Positions 33,519 to 45,164 of a stretch of 64,000 nt of DNA are shown piece by piece (the stretch's first letter is position 1; the number at the start of each line of letters is the position of its first letter). The DNA lies in contig CM060733.1 of NCBI GenBank assembly GCA_030704615.1, positions 29,202,001 to 29,266,000 on the forward strand, written 5' to 3'. The notes beneath the pieces were generated by a model that was given only the letters and a program-made list of their open reading frames with translations, was not told the origin of the DNA and searched no databases. The position numbers were made by a program, and so were the translations under genes. Origin of the DNA: Takakia lepidozioides. Lineage: Eukaryota; Streptophyta; Takakiopsida; Takakiales; Takakiaceae.

Positions 33519-34922
33519 ATGGAGGACTTAGCAGGAGAGGTACATGAGTTGCGCCTCGAGAATGCTCGTCTCCAAGAGCAAATTGTTCTTCTCTTGCGAG
33601 ATCAAAGCCCGATTGTGTCTGTGCAAGATTCGCAGTCTCATGTGCTGGAGGATGGAAGCGCCCAACAACGGCCGGAGCAGAATGGTCTTCTGACGGGACG
33701 CGAGGTTGCCTGGGTTGCAGGGGGAGGCCATAGTCTGACCGAGCGGCACATCCAGCGATACAGTCGCCAGCTTCTCCTACCCTCCTTCGGAATTGAAGGG
33801 CAATCAAGGCTTGACAAATCTTCAGTGCTTGTTGTCGGCGCTGGAGGTCTTGGGTCGCCGATCCTGCTCTATCTTGCCGCGGGTGGTATTGGATGCCTGG
33901 GTGTGATGGACCATGATGTAGTCGAGCTTCACAATCTGCACCGGCAGGTGATTCACACAGAAGCAGGTATCGGGGAATCGAAGGTCAAGTCGGCTGCGTC
34001 AGCGTGCCGCGCAATCAACTCATCTCTTCAGGTGCGAGAATACCCTTTTGGTTTGAAGGCAGCCAATGCCTTGGAGATCATCTCAGGGTATGACGTTGTT
34101 GTGGATGCAACTGACAATGTGGGCACGCGCTACCTCATCAGCGATGCTTGTGTGGTATTAGGCAAGCCGCTAGTGTCTGGAGCAGCCCTGGGAATGGAGG
34201 GGCAGGTGACAGTTTACAATCACTCGCAGGGACCATGCTATCGCTGCTTGTTCCCGTTGCCACCCCCTCAGACAGCATGCCAGAGCTGTTCAGATGGCGG
34301 TGTTCTCGGCGTTGTGCCGGGTATCATAGGATGTTTGCAGGCATTGGAAGCCATCAAGCTTGTTACGGGAGTAGGCGAGCCGCTCACAGCTCGAATGCTC
34401 ATCTTCGACGCCTTTCCAACCCGCGTTCACACAGTCAAGTTGAGGGGGAGGAATCCAAATTGTGTGGCATGTGGGGACAATCCACAGATCAATAGAACCA
34501 CGCTGCCCACCTTTGATTACGAGGCCTTCACGTCGTCACCCCTCTCAGATGCTGCTCCCCAAAGGCAGCAACTGGTGAGGAAGGAACATTCAGTGACATG
34601 CAAGGAGTACCAGGCGCTTGCCAAGATGGAGGGAGGAGTCCATGTGTTGTTAGATGTCCGAGAACAGCATCAATACGCCATAGCCGCACTTTCTAATTCC
34701 CTCAACATCCCCTTATCCCTCTTGCCACATCAATTGGACAGGGTCCATAGTGCAAACGTGGGGAGAGAGGATCTGCCAGTGTATGTTATATGCCGGAGGG
34801 GCAACGATTCACAGAAAGCCGTGCAATTGCTTCGGGATGCTGGATTTGCATCAGCGTATGATGTTACTGGGGGCCTGCAGTCCTGGGTCATGGATGTAGA
34901 CCCCAATTTTCCAGCGGTCTGA
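33519..34922 (+). CDS. CNX5: Molybdopterin-synthase adenylyltransferase/sulfurtransferase, CNX5/MOCS3 type
   Basis: 467 codons, intronless. The ATG at 33,519 gives MEDLAGEVHELRLEN; an upstream in-frame GTG is not needed. Residues 1-28 form a short coiled coil. Residues ~75-320 form an E1/ThiF-like domain with the nucleotide loop GAGGLG (107-112), DHDVVELHNLHRQ and DATDN (196-200), and zinc cysteine pairs C240/C243 and C315/C318. Residues ~360-467 form a rhodanese domain with VICRRGND, active cysteine C425. In this family the enzyme adenylates and then sulfurates the C-terminus of small ubiquitin-like carriers: CNX7/MOCS2A for molybdenum cofactor, and URM1 for thiolation of tRNA wobble uridine. 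It acts in the cytosol. Length and domain order match Arabidopsis CNX5 and human MOCS3, and all key residues are present, so it is probably functional. A LINE A copy sits 94 bp after the stop. Confidence 0.96.
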   Translation: MEDLAGEVHELRLENARLQEQIVLLLRDQSPIVSVQDSQSHVLEDGSAQQRPEQNGLLTGREVAWVAGGGHSLTERHIQRYSRQLLLPSFGIEGQSRLDKSSVLVVGAGGLGSPILLYLAAGGIGCLGVMDHDVVELHNLHRQVIHTEAGIGESKVKSAASACRAINSSLQVREYPFGLKAANALEIISGYDVVVDATDNVGTRYLISDACVVLGKPLVSGAALGMEGQVTVYNHSQGPCYRCLFPLPPPQTACQSCSDGGVLGVVPGIIGCLQALEAIKLVTGVGEPLTARMLIFDAFPTRVHTVKLRGRNPNCVACGDNPQINRTTLPTFDYEAFTSSPLSDAAPQRQQLVRKEHSVTCKEYQALAKMEGGVHVLLDVREQHQYAIAALSNSLNIPLSLLPHQLDRVHSANVGREDLPVYVICRRGNDSQKAVQLLRDAGFASAYDVTGGLQSWVMDVDPNFPAV

Positions 34923-35008
34923 TTGCCCTTCTCTCTAAACACAAATTCCTCTTCATCAAGCTAGAGGGATCACCGATGTTTTGATGGCCCACCAACGACA
35001 GCATTTCT

Positions 35009-35982
35009 ATACAGGCATCTGCAATATGGGTTGATAACTCCAACCAGGCTAAGTCTCTAGAATTTATTCGAGTGGGGGTGCTTAAGGAGTGCATGTCAGC
35101 ATGCTCCCAAACAGCCAGTGTGGCTGTTCAGGGTGAGTTTGGCATCCCTTCTTTAAGCTCCCGACGAGATGAATTCAAGGTCAGATGGTGGGGTCAGCTG
35201 CAACATATGTCCAACATCAGATATTCTACGTTAATCGACTCTATATCTTGGAAACAGGATCGCCCTGTCAAACAGGCTAAGTCCCGGTGGAAGAGAGTAG
35301 AAGAGATTCTCCAGGATCTTAATCCGCAAGTCTTGACCCTGCTGGATAATTCTGACTGAGAGGCTGTAGTGTCCAAAGCCATGTCTGTTGCCAGGAAATT
35401 GTCTGACAAAAATGAAGTTAGGCAGAAAACTTCCCTGAACTTGTTTCCAGTCTGTGACATGGGGGAGGACATCATGGATGACCTCAAGGGTCTACCCACT
35501 CTCGGCACTAGACTGAAATTTAAACTCAGGGCGGGAAGCCTACCTTTGAACAGCAAACAGAAGCAGAGAGGAAAGGGAGAGTGCAATTGCCCTTTGTGTG
35601 GGCAACCTGAAGACAATATTCATTTTCTGATTCATTGTCCGGGGTTCTCTCACCAGAGAGACACCCTCCTCAAATCTATCAAGGGAATTGTGCCTGTACC
35701 TCTGTTTACCAACTTTGAAAGTCTTGAGGCTGAGCCAAAAGCCCAGGCCCTTTTGAGGCCTAGTTATTGGGCAAACCACACACAGCAGATTGATGCTTGT
35801 GTGAAGGGATTTCTGAGGATATCTGGAAAACACAGATCCATTGTTTATTCCAAGGTAAGTCTTACTACCAGGTCAGCCTCTGACAAAGGTAGGTTGTGTC
35901 CCTGTGTTCCGCTCAAACTGGGCGCGGAGTCAATGGCCACAAGGCTACGGCAAACTATGTCTTATGATACATTCTATACAGG
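35009..35982 (+). mobile_element. LINE family A, longest copy, with target duplication
   Basis: The element (35,016-35,975) is bounded by ATACAGG (35,009-35,015; 35,976-35,982). The frame gives SLESI-like text, VLKECMSACSQTASVAVQGE, FKVRWWGQLQHMSNIRY, WKQDRPVKQAKSRWKR, TSLNLFPVCDMGEDIMDDL and CPLCGQPEDNIHFLIHCPGF. This is the end of a reverse transcriptase protein with a Cx2C...Hx4C finger. One stop (TGA near 35,359) and small frame changes break it. The 3' untranslated part has GGTAAGTCTTACTACC, a GTCAG...CTGAC-like stem and AACTGGGCGCGG. It is 5'-truncated, with no endonuclease or catalytic RT core. Confidence 0.88.
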
Positions 35983-36558
35983 TACACCTTCAATAGTGCA
36001 TGAATAGTGCCGTTGTTGCTTTGTTTTGAAATACTCTTATTCTTGTTTCCAGCAAACAATATTGCAATAACAGAAGTTTTCAATATTTTTTTGCATTGGT
36101 CACTGCTGAGAACTCAGAGTGTCTGGTTTGGGTTCGGCCGGTCCACCACATTGTAAGCATGACATCTCCTTACGAGACTATGTACCTGGAGGCTTGAAGG
36201 AGTGGGTTGGTTACCTTGTTAAGTTTTAAAGTGCCACCTTGAATGCTTCAAAAGGTCTAGGACATTAGGCAAGGTCTGACTGGGATCCACCAGTCCTGTG
36301 ATATCAAGCTTTGGCATTGAAATAATGACAATGCAAGCTGAATTAAACCCACTGCTTGCTTTAATCATCAATGGTTGTAATCTTGCAGAGGAAGAGGCTG
36401 ATGGTCACTGGCTTTTTGAGTGGACAAGAGCTGGTGGTGAGGCAGCAGGGAGTGGATGCCATGCAAGTATCCTTACACCAGTGCAAATAGCATTTTTCCA
36501 TGAACTTTGCAGTCTCCCGTCTTATAACAGGCCTAACGCAAGTGCTTGATTGCTTATG
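35983..36558. other. No gene seen
   Basis: AT-rich non-coding sequence. An 83-codon frame at 36,298-36,549 has no recognisable feature. Confidence 0.35.
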
Positions 36559-36860
36559 CCAGAAATAAAAGCTTCATTTCATGTGCTATCTGCCAAGATT
36601 TTGAAATCTGAAGTCTCTCCTTTTTCATCACCGTCATGGCCTTTCTCACATCTTACACAACTGGTTGCAGTTGTAAATTCAGTGTGTTTTGTTGGATTGA
36701 AAGCAGAAATAAAAGCTTCATTTCATGTGCTATCTGCCAAGATTTTGAAATCCGAAGTCTTTTTTTTATCATCACCGACATGGGATTTCTCACATTTTAC
36801 CCAATTGGTTGCAGTTGGGGTTGCAGTTATAAATTGAGTGTGTTTTGTTGGATTGAAATG
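36559..36860. repeat. ~145-bp tandem duplication
   Basis: The unit starting AGAAATAAAAGCTTCATTTC, passing TGCTATCTGCCAAGATTTTG and ending near TGTTTTGTTGGATTGAAA occurs twice in direct order (from about 36,560 and 36,704). There are scattered differences and a small expansion in the second unit. Confidence 0.8.
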
Positions 36861-37093
36861 AGCCAAGATCATCATGTAGTAAGAAAAATCGGTGGCATCA
36901 CACAATTGCACTCACCTTTTCAGCTATGGAAGATAGAGAACAAGAACAGTAGTGAAACGATCAGAGCAGATAAGGTACAAAACAGAGACAGATTTAAGTG
37001 TTGCTGTTACAATGTCGCCGGAATACCATGTGGCAGATGAAATTAAATAAGAAAGAATTGTGTTTATGATGAGCATAAGTACTTTGTGATGCA

Positions 37094-37736
37094 TTAATAG
37101 CGTCTTGAATGCTGAAGCGTGTGGCCTGTGGGCCCCGCCACATCCAAACAACGGGTCACCCCCACCATGGCCTGGTCCACGCCCTAGGGTCTGCCGCTAC
37201 TGCTACCTTATCCCGGACTTCGAATTTTGTAGAGACTTTATGAGTCTTTCCAAGTCCAAAAATGATTGGTTAAGCTCCATCTCAGCATACTGCGATGTTA
37301 TATAAACTCTGAACCCGTGAGTGGTTAAGCTCCATCTCAGCATACTGTGCTGTTATATAAACTCTGAACCCATGAGCGGTTAAGCTCCATCTCAGCATAC
37401 TGTGCTGTTATAAAAACTTTGAACCCGTGACGGCTGCGTTCACAGGAATTGTACCTAACCACTAGAATTCCTTCCACTTTCTACTCAGTTTCCAAACTTT
37501 TATTGCTTTATTCCAGATTTCAACCTTGGAATAGCGTATGCGCCTACAGAGAGCCCCTCCTTCGGCTCTGCCGGTCTGCGGGTCTACAAGTCTGCCGATG
37601 GGGCATGAGGAGACCCTCCATACTGCAGACCATCCCATCCCTGCAGACCCATGGGGCGGGTGGCGTGGGGCAGACCCTCTCCTTTTGGCGGGCCGCACCA
37701 TGTGTAGGCCCCGCTATGCATTCAAGACGCTATTAA
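37094..37736. mobile_element. 635-bp non-autonomous DNA transposon with TTAA flanks
   Basis: TAGCGTCTTGAATGC at 37,098 and its exact inverse GCATTCAAGACGCTA ending at 37,732 form terminal inverted repeats, each flanked by TTAA (37,094-37,097; 37,733-37,736). A TTAA duplication suggests a piggyBac-like mechanism, though TA or TAA duplications (mariner, Harbinger) cannot be excluded because the junction is palindromic. There is no transposase inside. It contains a 55-bp tandem repeat and GC-rich blocks. Confidence 0.75.
37268..37432. repeat. 55-bp tandem repeat, three units
   Basis: Units start at 37,268, 37,323 and 37,378 (GGTTAAGCTCCATCTCAGCA, then ATACTG..., GTTATATAAACTCTGAACCC). The period is exactly 55. 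The first two units carry TATATAA, which is TATAAAA in the third. The array is wholly inside the TTAA-flanked element. Confidence 0.9.
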
Positions 37737-37789
37737 TCTAAAATGAACAGGTAGCCCATGCAGCCAGGAAGCACTATACAACAGGGAGG

Positions 37790-38189
37790 AACTGCAATTC
37801 ACATACCTTGTGGAAAGGGGGATTAGAGACAGATTTACAACATGTGTGGTTGTGAGTTTTCATCACGGAGGTGCCACCAGTTGCTGAGGAGAGTGCCGGT
37901 ATGAGCACCAGCGATACTAGTGGGTATACAAGACGAGGTGCGCGGTTTAGGCCACCTTCACCTTCAGTGTCTTCTGAGGAAGGTTCAGACTTAGAATTAG
38001 GAGGATTCTCGCCGAGGGTGCAAGCCATTTCCGTGCCATTGTTGTGGGATACGATGGAGGAAATGTATGGAGCTACCAAGGGGCCACGTTGGTACTCTGG
38101 AGCTGTAGGCACCATCGAGCTTGATAATTTCATACAGGAGTTTGATAGTTGGTGTGATTTGCAGCAGATGCGCAATCCACAACTGTTCC
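37790..38189 (+). pseudogene. Retrotransposon gag-like fragment, copy 1
   Basis: The frame reads STSDTSGYTRRGARFRPPSP, LLWDTMEEMYGATKGPRWYS, then TIELDNFIQEFDSWCDLQQ and NPQLF. The pattern (short acidic/proline head, then WYSG..ELDNFIQEFDSWC) fits the start of an LTR-retrotransposon gag. An inverted second copy lies at 56,340-55,640. Homology between them ends abruptly at 38,189, where the CACTA transposase text begins, so this gag was cut by that junction. Confidence 0.65.
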
Positions 38190-41100
38190 GAGACCATGAT
38201 AGATACGTCTTCCTCTTGGCTGAGCATGCACAACCACCTTCCAATTCCCCCCTCTTGTTTTGTCATCGGAGAAGAAAACTTGCTCCATGTCTGAAGGCCG
38301 TGAAAAAGGCTCATCGGAGGGACGATGAGTAGGGTTGAGCCTATCTGCATTGACACGCATGAAACCACAATCATCTTGTACTAGTGTTGTGGAGGGCCCC
38401 ACAAGATGTGGCTGGAACCACCTTCCCTTGAAGAGAAGAGGCCGGTACCTTGTATACTGAAGTTGGAGTATGCTCTCAAGCTCTCCAATGTACTCAAGTT
38501 TGCTCATAGCAGGTCGTGTATCTCCCTTGCCCCACACGGAGTCTTGCCAATATGTGGCACACAAGCCAGAATCAAAGGTTGTTTTGCGCTTCATGTTAAG
38601 AGCACGAATGCGGAAATGACGACCGTGAACCCAAACCGCCGTGTATGAGGTCGCGAATTGAGACGGGCTCCTTGCAATGTCTTGCACCAAATCTGAAACC
38701 ACCTCTCCTTGAGCAACGGCGTCATAAACTGAAGCCCGAAGCCACTGTTGGAATGAACTTAGAGGCTGCAATTCCATGGGCAAATTTTGTGAAGGAACAT
38801 TCCGGCGGCCCGCTCCTCGTCGTGGGCGTCTAGTAACCGACCTTGGATGGTTCCGCCTCCATGCAAGCGTCTCCTCCTCTCGTTGCTGAACAAAATTATT
38901 GTATCTTGCCTCCCACTCATGTATGGATGGGGTGTTCTTCAGTATGAAGTCATGCGCTTGCTCAATCACCAAGGTCGGCAATTTTACCCTCTTCGATTTT
39001 TTGGGCAAAACGATGTCCTTGGTTCGTGCATCCTCCTCTTCCTTCCACATCCGAGGGGCTTCCTCATCCACCCTTGCCATGTACTCCGTGCAATAGAACA
39101 TAGCTTCTTGCAACATATACCCCTCCGCCATGGTACCCGTCGGATGCGCCATTTGTCTTACAAATCCTTTCAAAGTCTTTATATAACGCTCAAAGAAGTA
39201 CATCCACCGAGAATGAACGGGGCCGGCAATCGAAGCCTCTTCCACTAAGTGCACTACCAAGTGCACTTAGATGTCAAAGGAGGAGAGAGGAAGGTGCATC
39301 TCCAACATACACATTACCTACGCCGCCTCCTTCTTCATGCGTGGAAAATCTGCTTCTTCCAACTCTTTGGAGCAAATCCACCGGAACAAACCTCCCAATC
39401 TATAGATTGTCTCACGAACCTCGGGAGTCAATGTCCCACGTACTACAATGGGCAAGATGTCTTGCAATAGATTGTGATAATCATGAGACTTCAAACCATG
39501 GACCCCGTCTTCTTCGCTGAACTTCGTACGGAGGGATGACCCATAACCAGTTGGTGTTCGGACAACACTTATGGTGGCTATCACTTTCTTGTATTCCTCC
39601 TTTGTCAATTGACAAGGTGCGCGCCTATACTTCCATCGTACAACACCTTTTGGGTCCACACCATTTTGTTCGGCCCATAGATGGCATATGCGACCTTGCT
39701 CCTCAAGCTCCTTTCTAACACTGAGAGAATCTCGTTTTGCAGCCACTCCCTTCTTTGCCGGCGTGCCATGAAGAACCCGAAAAAAGGACGAGCGGACATT
39801 CTTCTCAATATGCATGGGATCTAGAAGATGGCGAATCTTCAGGTCTTACATATATCCCCACCCACAAAGACTTAAACAAATTCTTTTACGTGAAAGTGAC
39901 AATGCAACGCATACCAAATGTGCAATATCACATGCATGCATAGGGATATTGATGGTGTTTTTGTGGAATATGTACCGCCCAATATGGCAACTCGTAGAAG
40001 ATTGAAAGTCGTTTCATGTCAGGCACGTCCACTTCACCGTCTGTGCCCGTATGGGCCACCTTTTATCGGTCCTCCCAAAACTGCCCGGACGGTGTCATAG
40101 GGGGGGGACGTACTTCCTCTTTGTCATCAAACAAGTGTTTCTCTCTTCTTCTCCATCGATGGCTCATAGGAAGAAATTTGCGGTAGTTGGGATACACCAT
40201 CTTGTGAAGATGGTGGGAGCTATGTGCATCAAGATCATCGCCACAATGCAAGCATGCATGGTACCCTTTGGTGATTAGCCCCGAGCAAATAGTTAGTCTT
40301 GTACTACACATCCCGCCACATTAGCAAAAACAAAAAGTTGTCATGTGCATGGCCCATAATGCTATCTACCCCACTACGGTGCACAAGACTGTCGCCACTA
40401 CTTCAATCAATCCCAATTTTCATCAATATTATCCGGCATTGACAAGTGAATGTACGCGGGTTGTTCATGGGGAACATAATATACCTGGATAATCATGCAT
40501 TGTCCAAACCAAGATGCCTCTCATATGAAAAGATTGTCCGGCCATAGGGTCAAGTGAAGCATCCAATGCCGGGACCCCCCTCCATAGCTCTTTAAGTTCA
40601 TCAACAAGAGGTCGCAAGTACGTGTCCATGTTTGCCACTTGTTTTTTCCTACGAGACATTCACATCATTGTTTCAATGCTCCACCAATATGCAGATTATA
40701 CTACAAAACGAATTACACGTCTTACTCCATGATTATGTCACTCATCAATCTTGCATCCGAATTGCGTCAAAGATCAGAAGTTTAATATAAAGTTGAAGGC
40801 AATAATAAACATGAAATGAGTACACTCACCTGACACAATGGCAGCCAACATGATATGGCATTTTTTAATTGAAAGATACGGAGGGATGTTTTAATTCATC
40901 ATGGTCACCGGCCAAGTGGAATGACTACATGATTGGACAAAGAATGGGTTGACCCCATCCGAGGAGAAGCCGAGGTGGACATGTCGTGGGTCCTCCAAGA
41001 GAAAATGCCACATCTCTTCAATATGCCTCCATGCTTGTGAATCTTGTGGCCCGCACACCTTTCCCGAGGGGCTCCGATGCGAGGTGTGCCATCTCATGAG

Positions 41101-42073
41101 TCTGGACAATTCGGGGCTTCGGTACTGTGCCCTCAATCGCGGGATGATCGGAAAGTAATGCATTTTCTAGGATGAAATATCCACGCCCCCCACATGTATC
41201 ATCCCATTAGCACACATAATAGAACACCTTTATGTCTTTCCCTTTATGCAGTCTCTCCCTCATTTGGGTGTGAATGGTCAAAACCAAACGTCGCTCCTTC
41301 CACTCATCATTCACTCCTTCCAAAACCACAATCAGATCTTGCATGAGTACTACTCTCTAAACCCTAAACTTTGTGGAATACACTTTACATACATTGAGAA
41401 GATTAAAGAAAATAATCTACATGCGAGGGGGAATGGCGCTTATACCTTGCGTGTTCCCTTGGACATCATCCTGATATCGGTCTTTCTTGCACTTTGGGCA
41501 TTTGGTGAGATGTGAATCCTCTCCGTAGTATAGGGTTTTATCACATGGACATGCATTATAGCCCATCCCCACAGAGTCCAAGAGTTCGCGCGCCTCTTTC
41601 CGCGACCGTGGCATCTTGGGTTTCAAGTGTGGAGCAAGGATATAGTCTGCAATAGTTCGCATTATGGCAGACATCCCAACATTACTTATGCCAAATCGAA
41701 TTTGAAAATTGAGCAAAAGTAAGATTGTTGAAAGTCGACTCACTTTTGGCCCTTCATACGAGGGAGTTCTCGCCTCCCTCTCCATGTCATTTGAGGGGGC
41801 CATTTCAGGATCATCGATTGGCCGGGTTCCCTCTTCATGGGATGCATCAGCGCCCACATGATGCATTAAGAGATCCTCCATGGCTTGCACATCCTCCTGG
41901 TTAATTTCATGCTCATTGTTGTTGTCACTGTCATCGTCATCATCGTCCGGTACCGTGGGGGCGGCGTCTCGCCCACGGCTCCCGCCTGATGTACTTGGGT
42001 TGTTTTCGGATGGGGTGCCAAGAGAAAAGACCGGGAAGGGATGGACAAAGTCCTGATACGAACAAATGAACAT
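38190..42073 (-). pseudogene. CACTA (En/Spm) TNP2 transposase, degenerate
   Basis: Blocks in order on the minus strand: 42,073-41,440 acidic head and YNACPCDKTLYYGED...CPKC (TNP2 N-terminal zinc motif); 41,163-40,890 FPIIPRLRAQYRSPELSRLM ... SDGVNPF ... SHSTWPV; 40,665-40,490 DTYLRPLVDELKELWRGVPA; 40,300-40,150 CLHCGDDLDAH ... RKFLPMSHRWRR; 39,815-39,320 MHIEKNV, GLKSHDYHNLLQDILPI; 39,266-38,900 DUF4218-like AGPVHSRWMYFFERYIKTLK; 38,700-38,250 DUF4216-like WKVVVHAQPRG. This is the full domain order of a plant CACTA transposase, a cut-and-paste DDE enzyme. Several blocks are separated by GT-AG introns. In-frame stops occur near 40,895 (before NIPPYLSIKK), 39,316 and 39,273, so it is inactive. 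The 3' side ends at a gag fragment without a CACTA terminus. Confidence 0.9.
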
Positions 42074-42409
42074 AGGGACATATATTATAATGTGTCATTG
42101 CAACCATACACTTCATTATAAGCGAAATGCAAACAACAACTTTCAATGTGTGTGTGCATCAAATATGTCATTCAATAATTACATGTATGTGCGCAACGTA
42201 CACGCATGCAAAGTTTCAAACCCAAACAAAATCATTTGCCCCCCCAATGACGCATTCACCCTATCAACCAATTTCTGTTTATTAATGTGAAAGAAAATCC
42301 TCTCATGCCATTGCACCCAACAAACGGATGTGGCTCAAGCTTCATTTTTTCCTATATGTGCTTAAATATGTGTGCAACACCTGTACAAAGATCCAGCAGG
42401 GAAAGACAG

Positions 42410-42441
<32 letters not shown>

Positions 42442-43021
42442 CCTCCTCAACGACGTACTCACCCTTGCACCAATTTTGAATTAAATCGAATTTAAATGAA
42501 TTTAAAATATATATTTGCATTTAGAAATATATATGATTGCGGTTTTGAGGGGCGTATGATTTTATTTTTAGCTCTATTTTGTTTTGTGACATTGGGCTTT
42601 GCACCACTACATCCTTGCAAAAAATGGGACAAAAAAAAAATGGAAAAAAAATAAGTGTGTTTCTAGGGTCACTTTTGCAAAACTCTCTATAAAGAGTGCA
42701 TGAAGTTGAAGATAACTCAATTTTGGAGTGCAAATGAGAGAACAAAATCTGGTTATGGGTCCAAATGACTTTTGTTTACTCCCAAATTTTGCACGCACAT
42801 TGCATATGCTATCATTAAGCATATGGCTTAAAAATGGAATAAAAAAAAAATCATCTGCAGACGAAACACAATTTTCCGTCTCTATGACATGTAGCTGTGT
42901 TCAACACTAGAATGACCCATTGAATCAACTTGGTTCAAGCTCATATTTGGTCCACATGTGCATAAGTATGTTTAGATCACATATGCAAAGTTGCAACCCA
43001 CACGAGCAACAAGAAAAAAAT
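42074..43021. other. AT-rich spacer inside the CACTA element
   Basis: No coding sequence is recognised. A 28-base A run lies at 42,411-42,438. Two near-repeated texts (TGCAAAGTTTCAAACCC near 42,208 and TGCAAAGTTGCAACCC near 42,985, plus CAAGCTCATxTTTTxxTxxAxATGTGC-type text at 42,338 and 42,937) suggest that the spacer is partly duplicated. Confidence 0.45.
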
Positions 43022-44747
43022 TTACATCAATCGGTTAATCGGATGTATATACAAAGTACATAATGAGAATATCTGCAATGCCCCTCTACGCGATCCCTGT
43101 CTCAAAGGAACCCTATTTCTATCATACACATCCCACTCACGCTGTAATCGGAGGTCCCAATCATCCCGGGAGAACTCGTATGATGCAAATAGTTCGCTGC
43201 CAGCCCTAATAGTCCTACTAGCACATGTCATCACAAACATGTGCATCCCCTCACAGTATACTGACGTATGACCACAAAAGCTCTCATGCCCATCGCTTCG
43301 CTCGTCCCATACTACATTGGTTTTCCTAGGATGACCAAAAGAACTATTGACTAGCCCAACAACATTGCCGAAGATGTCGGGGTCACCATCACAAAATCTG
43401 ATTTCAATGAGAGACAACCCCTGTCTACGTACATCCTGTCCGTTGACACACAAAATGTAGGGTAGGATGTATGGGACTTCGAGACGTAATGTACGGAACT
43501 CCGTGGAGGTGTAGTATGGACCGTAGTATGGAAACAAGTCCACCATGTTGTTTCTCCGAGGAGGAACCACAATATCATTGACCGTGAATAAACCCCGACC
43601 CATAGCAGGGTTTGTAGCGGCTCTCACAACATACCGTCTTCCCCAATACTCGAACTCCACATTTTCTCGGATGGGGGTGGGAGGGTCGAGATGATTCCCC
43701 CAACAACGAGGCTGGACGATCCTCAGTAACATAGTCCTATGCGCTTCCCATCGGGGGCGAGGATCCGGCTCAGGCCGCCCGAAGCCGACCCCTCATAGGG
43801 GTTCGGGGGGCACATGCACGTGGAGGTGGAGGTGGAGGTGGAGGTGGAGGGGGAGGGGGAGGTGGTGGTGCTGGCGGAGGAGATGAAAGTGGAGGTGGTT
43901 GAGGATGTAATGTCGGAGGTGCAGCCGGGGGTACAACGTCCGGATTAGGTACAACCGGAGGTGGATCAGGCAAGGCCACAATCAGGGGGACCGCCTGAGG
44001 AAACTGGAGGGGGGGGGTGGGCCTGCTCGTCGCCGGCCATAACGCCTACGACACCTATGATACCCCTCGACCCTACGCATCTCATCTACGTGCTGCTGGG
44101 GGAACCAACTGGTCACATCGGGCACATGCTCTGGCACAAATTCTGCAAGTAGACCGGCGCGAAATGCCTCATGTGCAATGTGATTGCGAGCTTGGGCATC
44201 AAGGCGTGGCTGCAATGTGCGTAGTGAACGACGCATCAATACTTATGTCGTAATTTTGATTCATGTATGCTTATCAATCATACTATATTATTAGATAAAC
44301 CTAAATGTACCTTAAATGAATGTTAATGAGATGGGTGGGAAAAACAATCACCTTTGCCGCATCCGCAATCTTGTTCTTCTTGTAATGTTTTTCGACAATA
44401 TGCGGTTGCCGCCTCGGTGGTCTGGTGCCGCCCGGCGGTATCCGTTCCCAACACTTAGTGCACCAACACTCAATCCTATCGGGGGGGTCAAAGGTGGACG
44501 TGGTTGGACGGGGTGGCCCGCGAGGGGGCAACCTGCGGCGCACCTGACTCGATCCCGGAGTGTCAACATCCTCTACATCACCTGAAATTTGGCCCCGGTC
44601 CCTTCTACGATTGTGCCCGGCAGCCTGTATTGGATCAGGTGCAATGGGTGCCTCCTCGCCACGAAAAATGGTCGCTCTAGGGCCACAATCGATATGTGGT
44701 ACTACCTCCCCATCCTCAAGGGAGACGGGTTGATGTTTCCTCACCAT
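43022..44747 (-). pseudogene. CACTA-borne protein: zinc-finger, proline-rich and SET domains
   Basis: Minus-strand segments, joined only by small frameshifts and one intron. 44,747-44,343 has a basic/proline head with a Cx2C...Hx4H motif (CWCTKCWERIPPGG...HIVEKHY), ending AAAG before GTGATT. 44,239-43,985 is Arg-rich. Next is a proline run (to about 43,800). From about 43,780 to 43,022 there is a SET-like domain: GRGLF near its start, YYTSTEF, YILCVNGQDV, GLVNSSFG (in the NHS/NHxCxPN position), KTNV, then AGSELFASYEF (in the GEEL..DY position). SET domains usually methylate lysines. Here the NHS motif reads VNSSFGH, so catalysis is uncertain. Frames shift at the poly-G/C run near 44,010 and at GGGG near 43,797. 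It lies directly upstream of the TNP2 gene on the same strand. It may be a captured host gene or an element-encoded protein. Confidence 0.6.
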
Positions 44748-45164
44748 CCCATCCTAATTAACACACACCACCAACACTTTCATTTCTCAAAAACCGTTGG
44801 CAAAAAAACCCTATGCCTCAGCCTCGGGGCTTTCAAAATTGGTAACCAAGGGCGGAGCATCCCTATGGTGCTAGAGCCCAAGACAATAAATCCTTCCTCT
44901 CGCTCTATCTTCAGGATGCTCACACTATGGAAAAATTTGTTGAGACCCAGTGCTTTGCGATTATCAGATTGAACCACATTTTGGGTATGTGAATCCTAAT
45001 TACACCGTTTATCCTTTTAACCCCAAGACCCACAACCAAAATCGCCAATCCAAAACCCAGCACCATAAAGAAAAGCAAACACCCTAACCCAGTACCATAT
45101 GAAAAAATAAATAAAATAAAATAAAAACTAAGAAACCCAAAAGGCCCTAAACCCTGAATACAGA

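Noticed and set aside
43770-43981. Proline-rich frames as separate genes
   Set aside because: They are low-complexity GGTGGA repeats read in several frames and are better explained as the linker of the SET-bearing CACTA frame.
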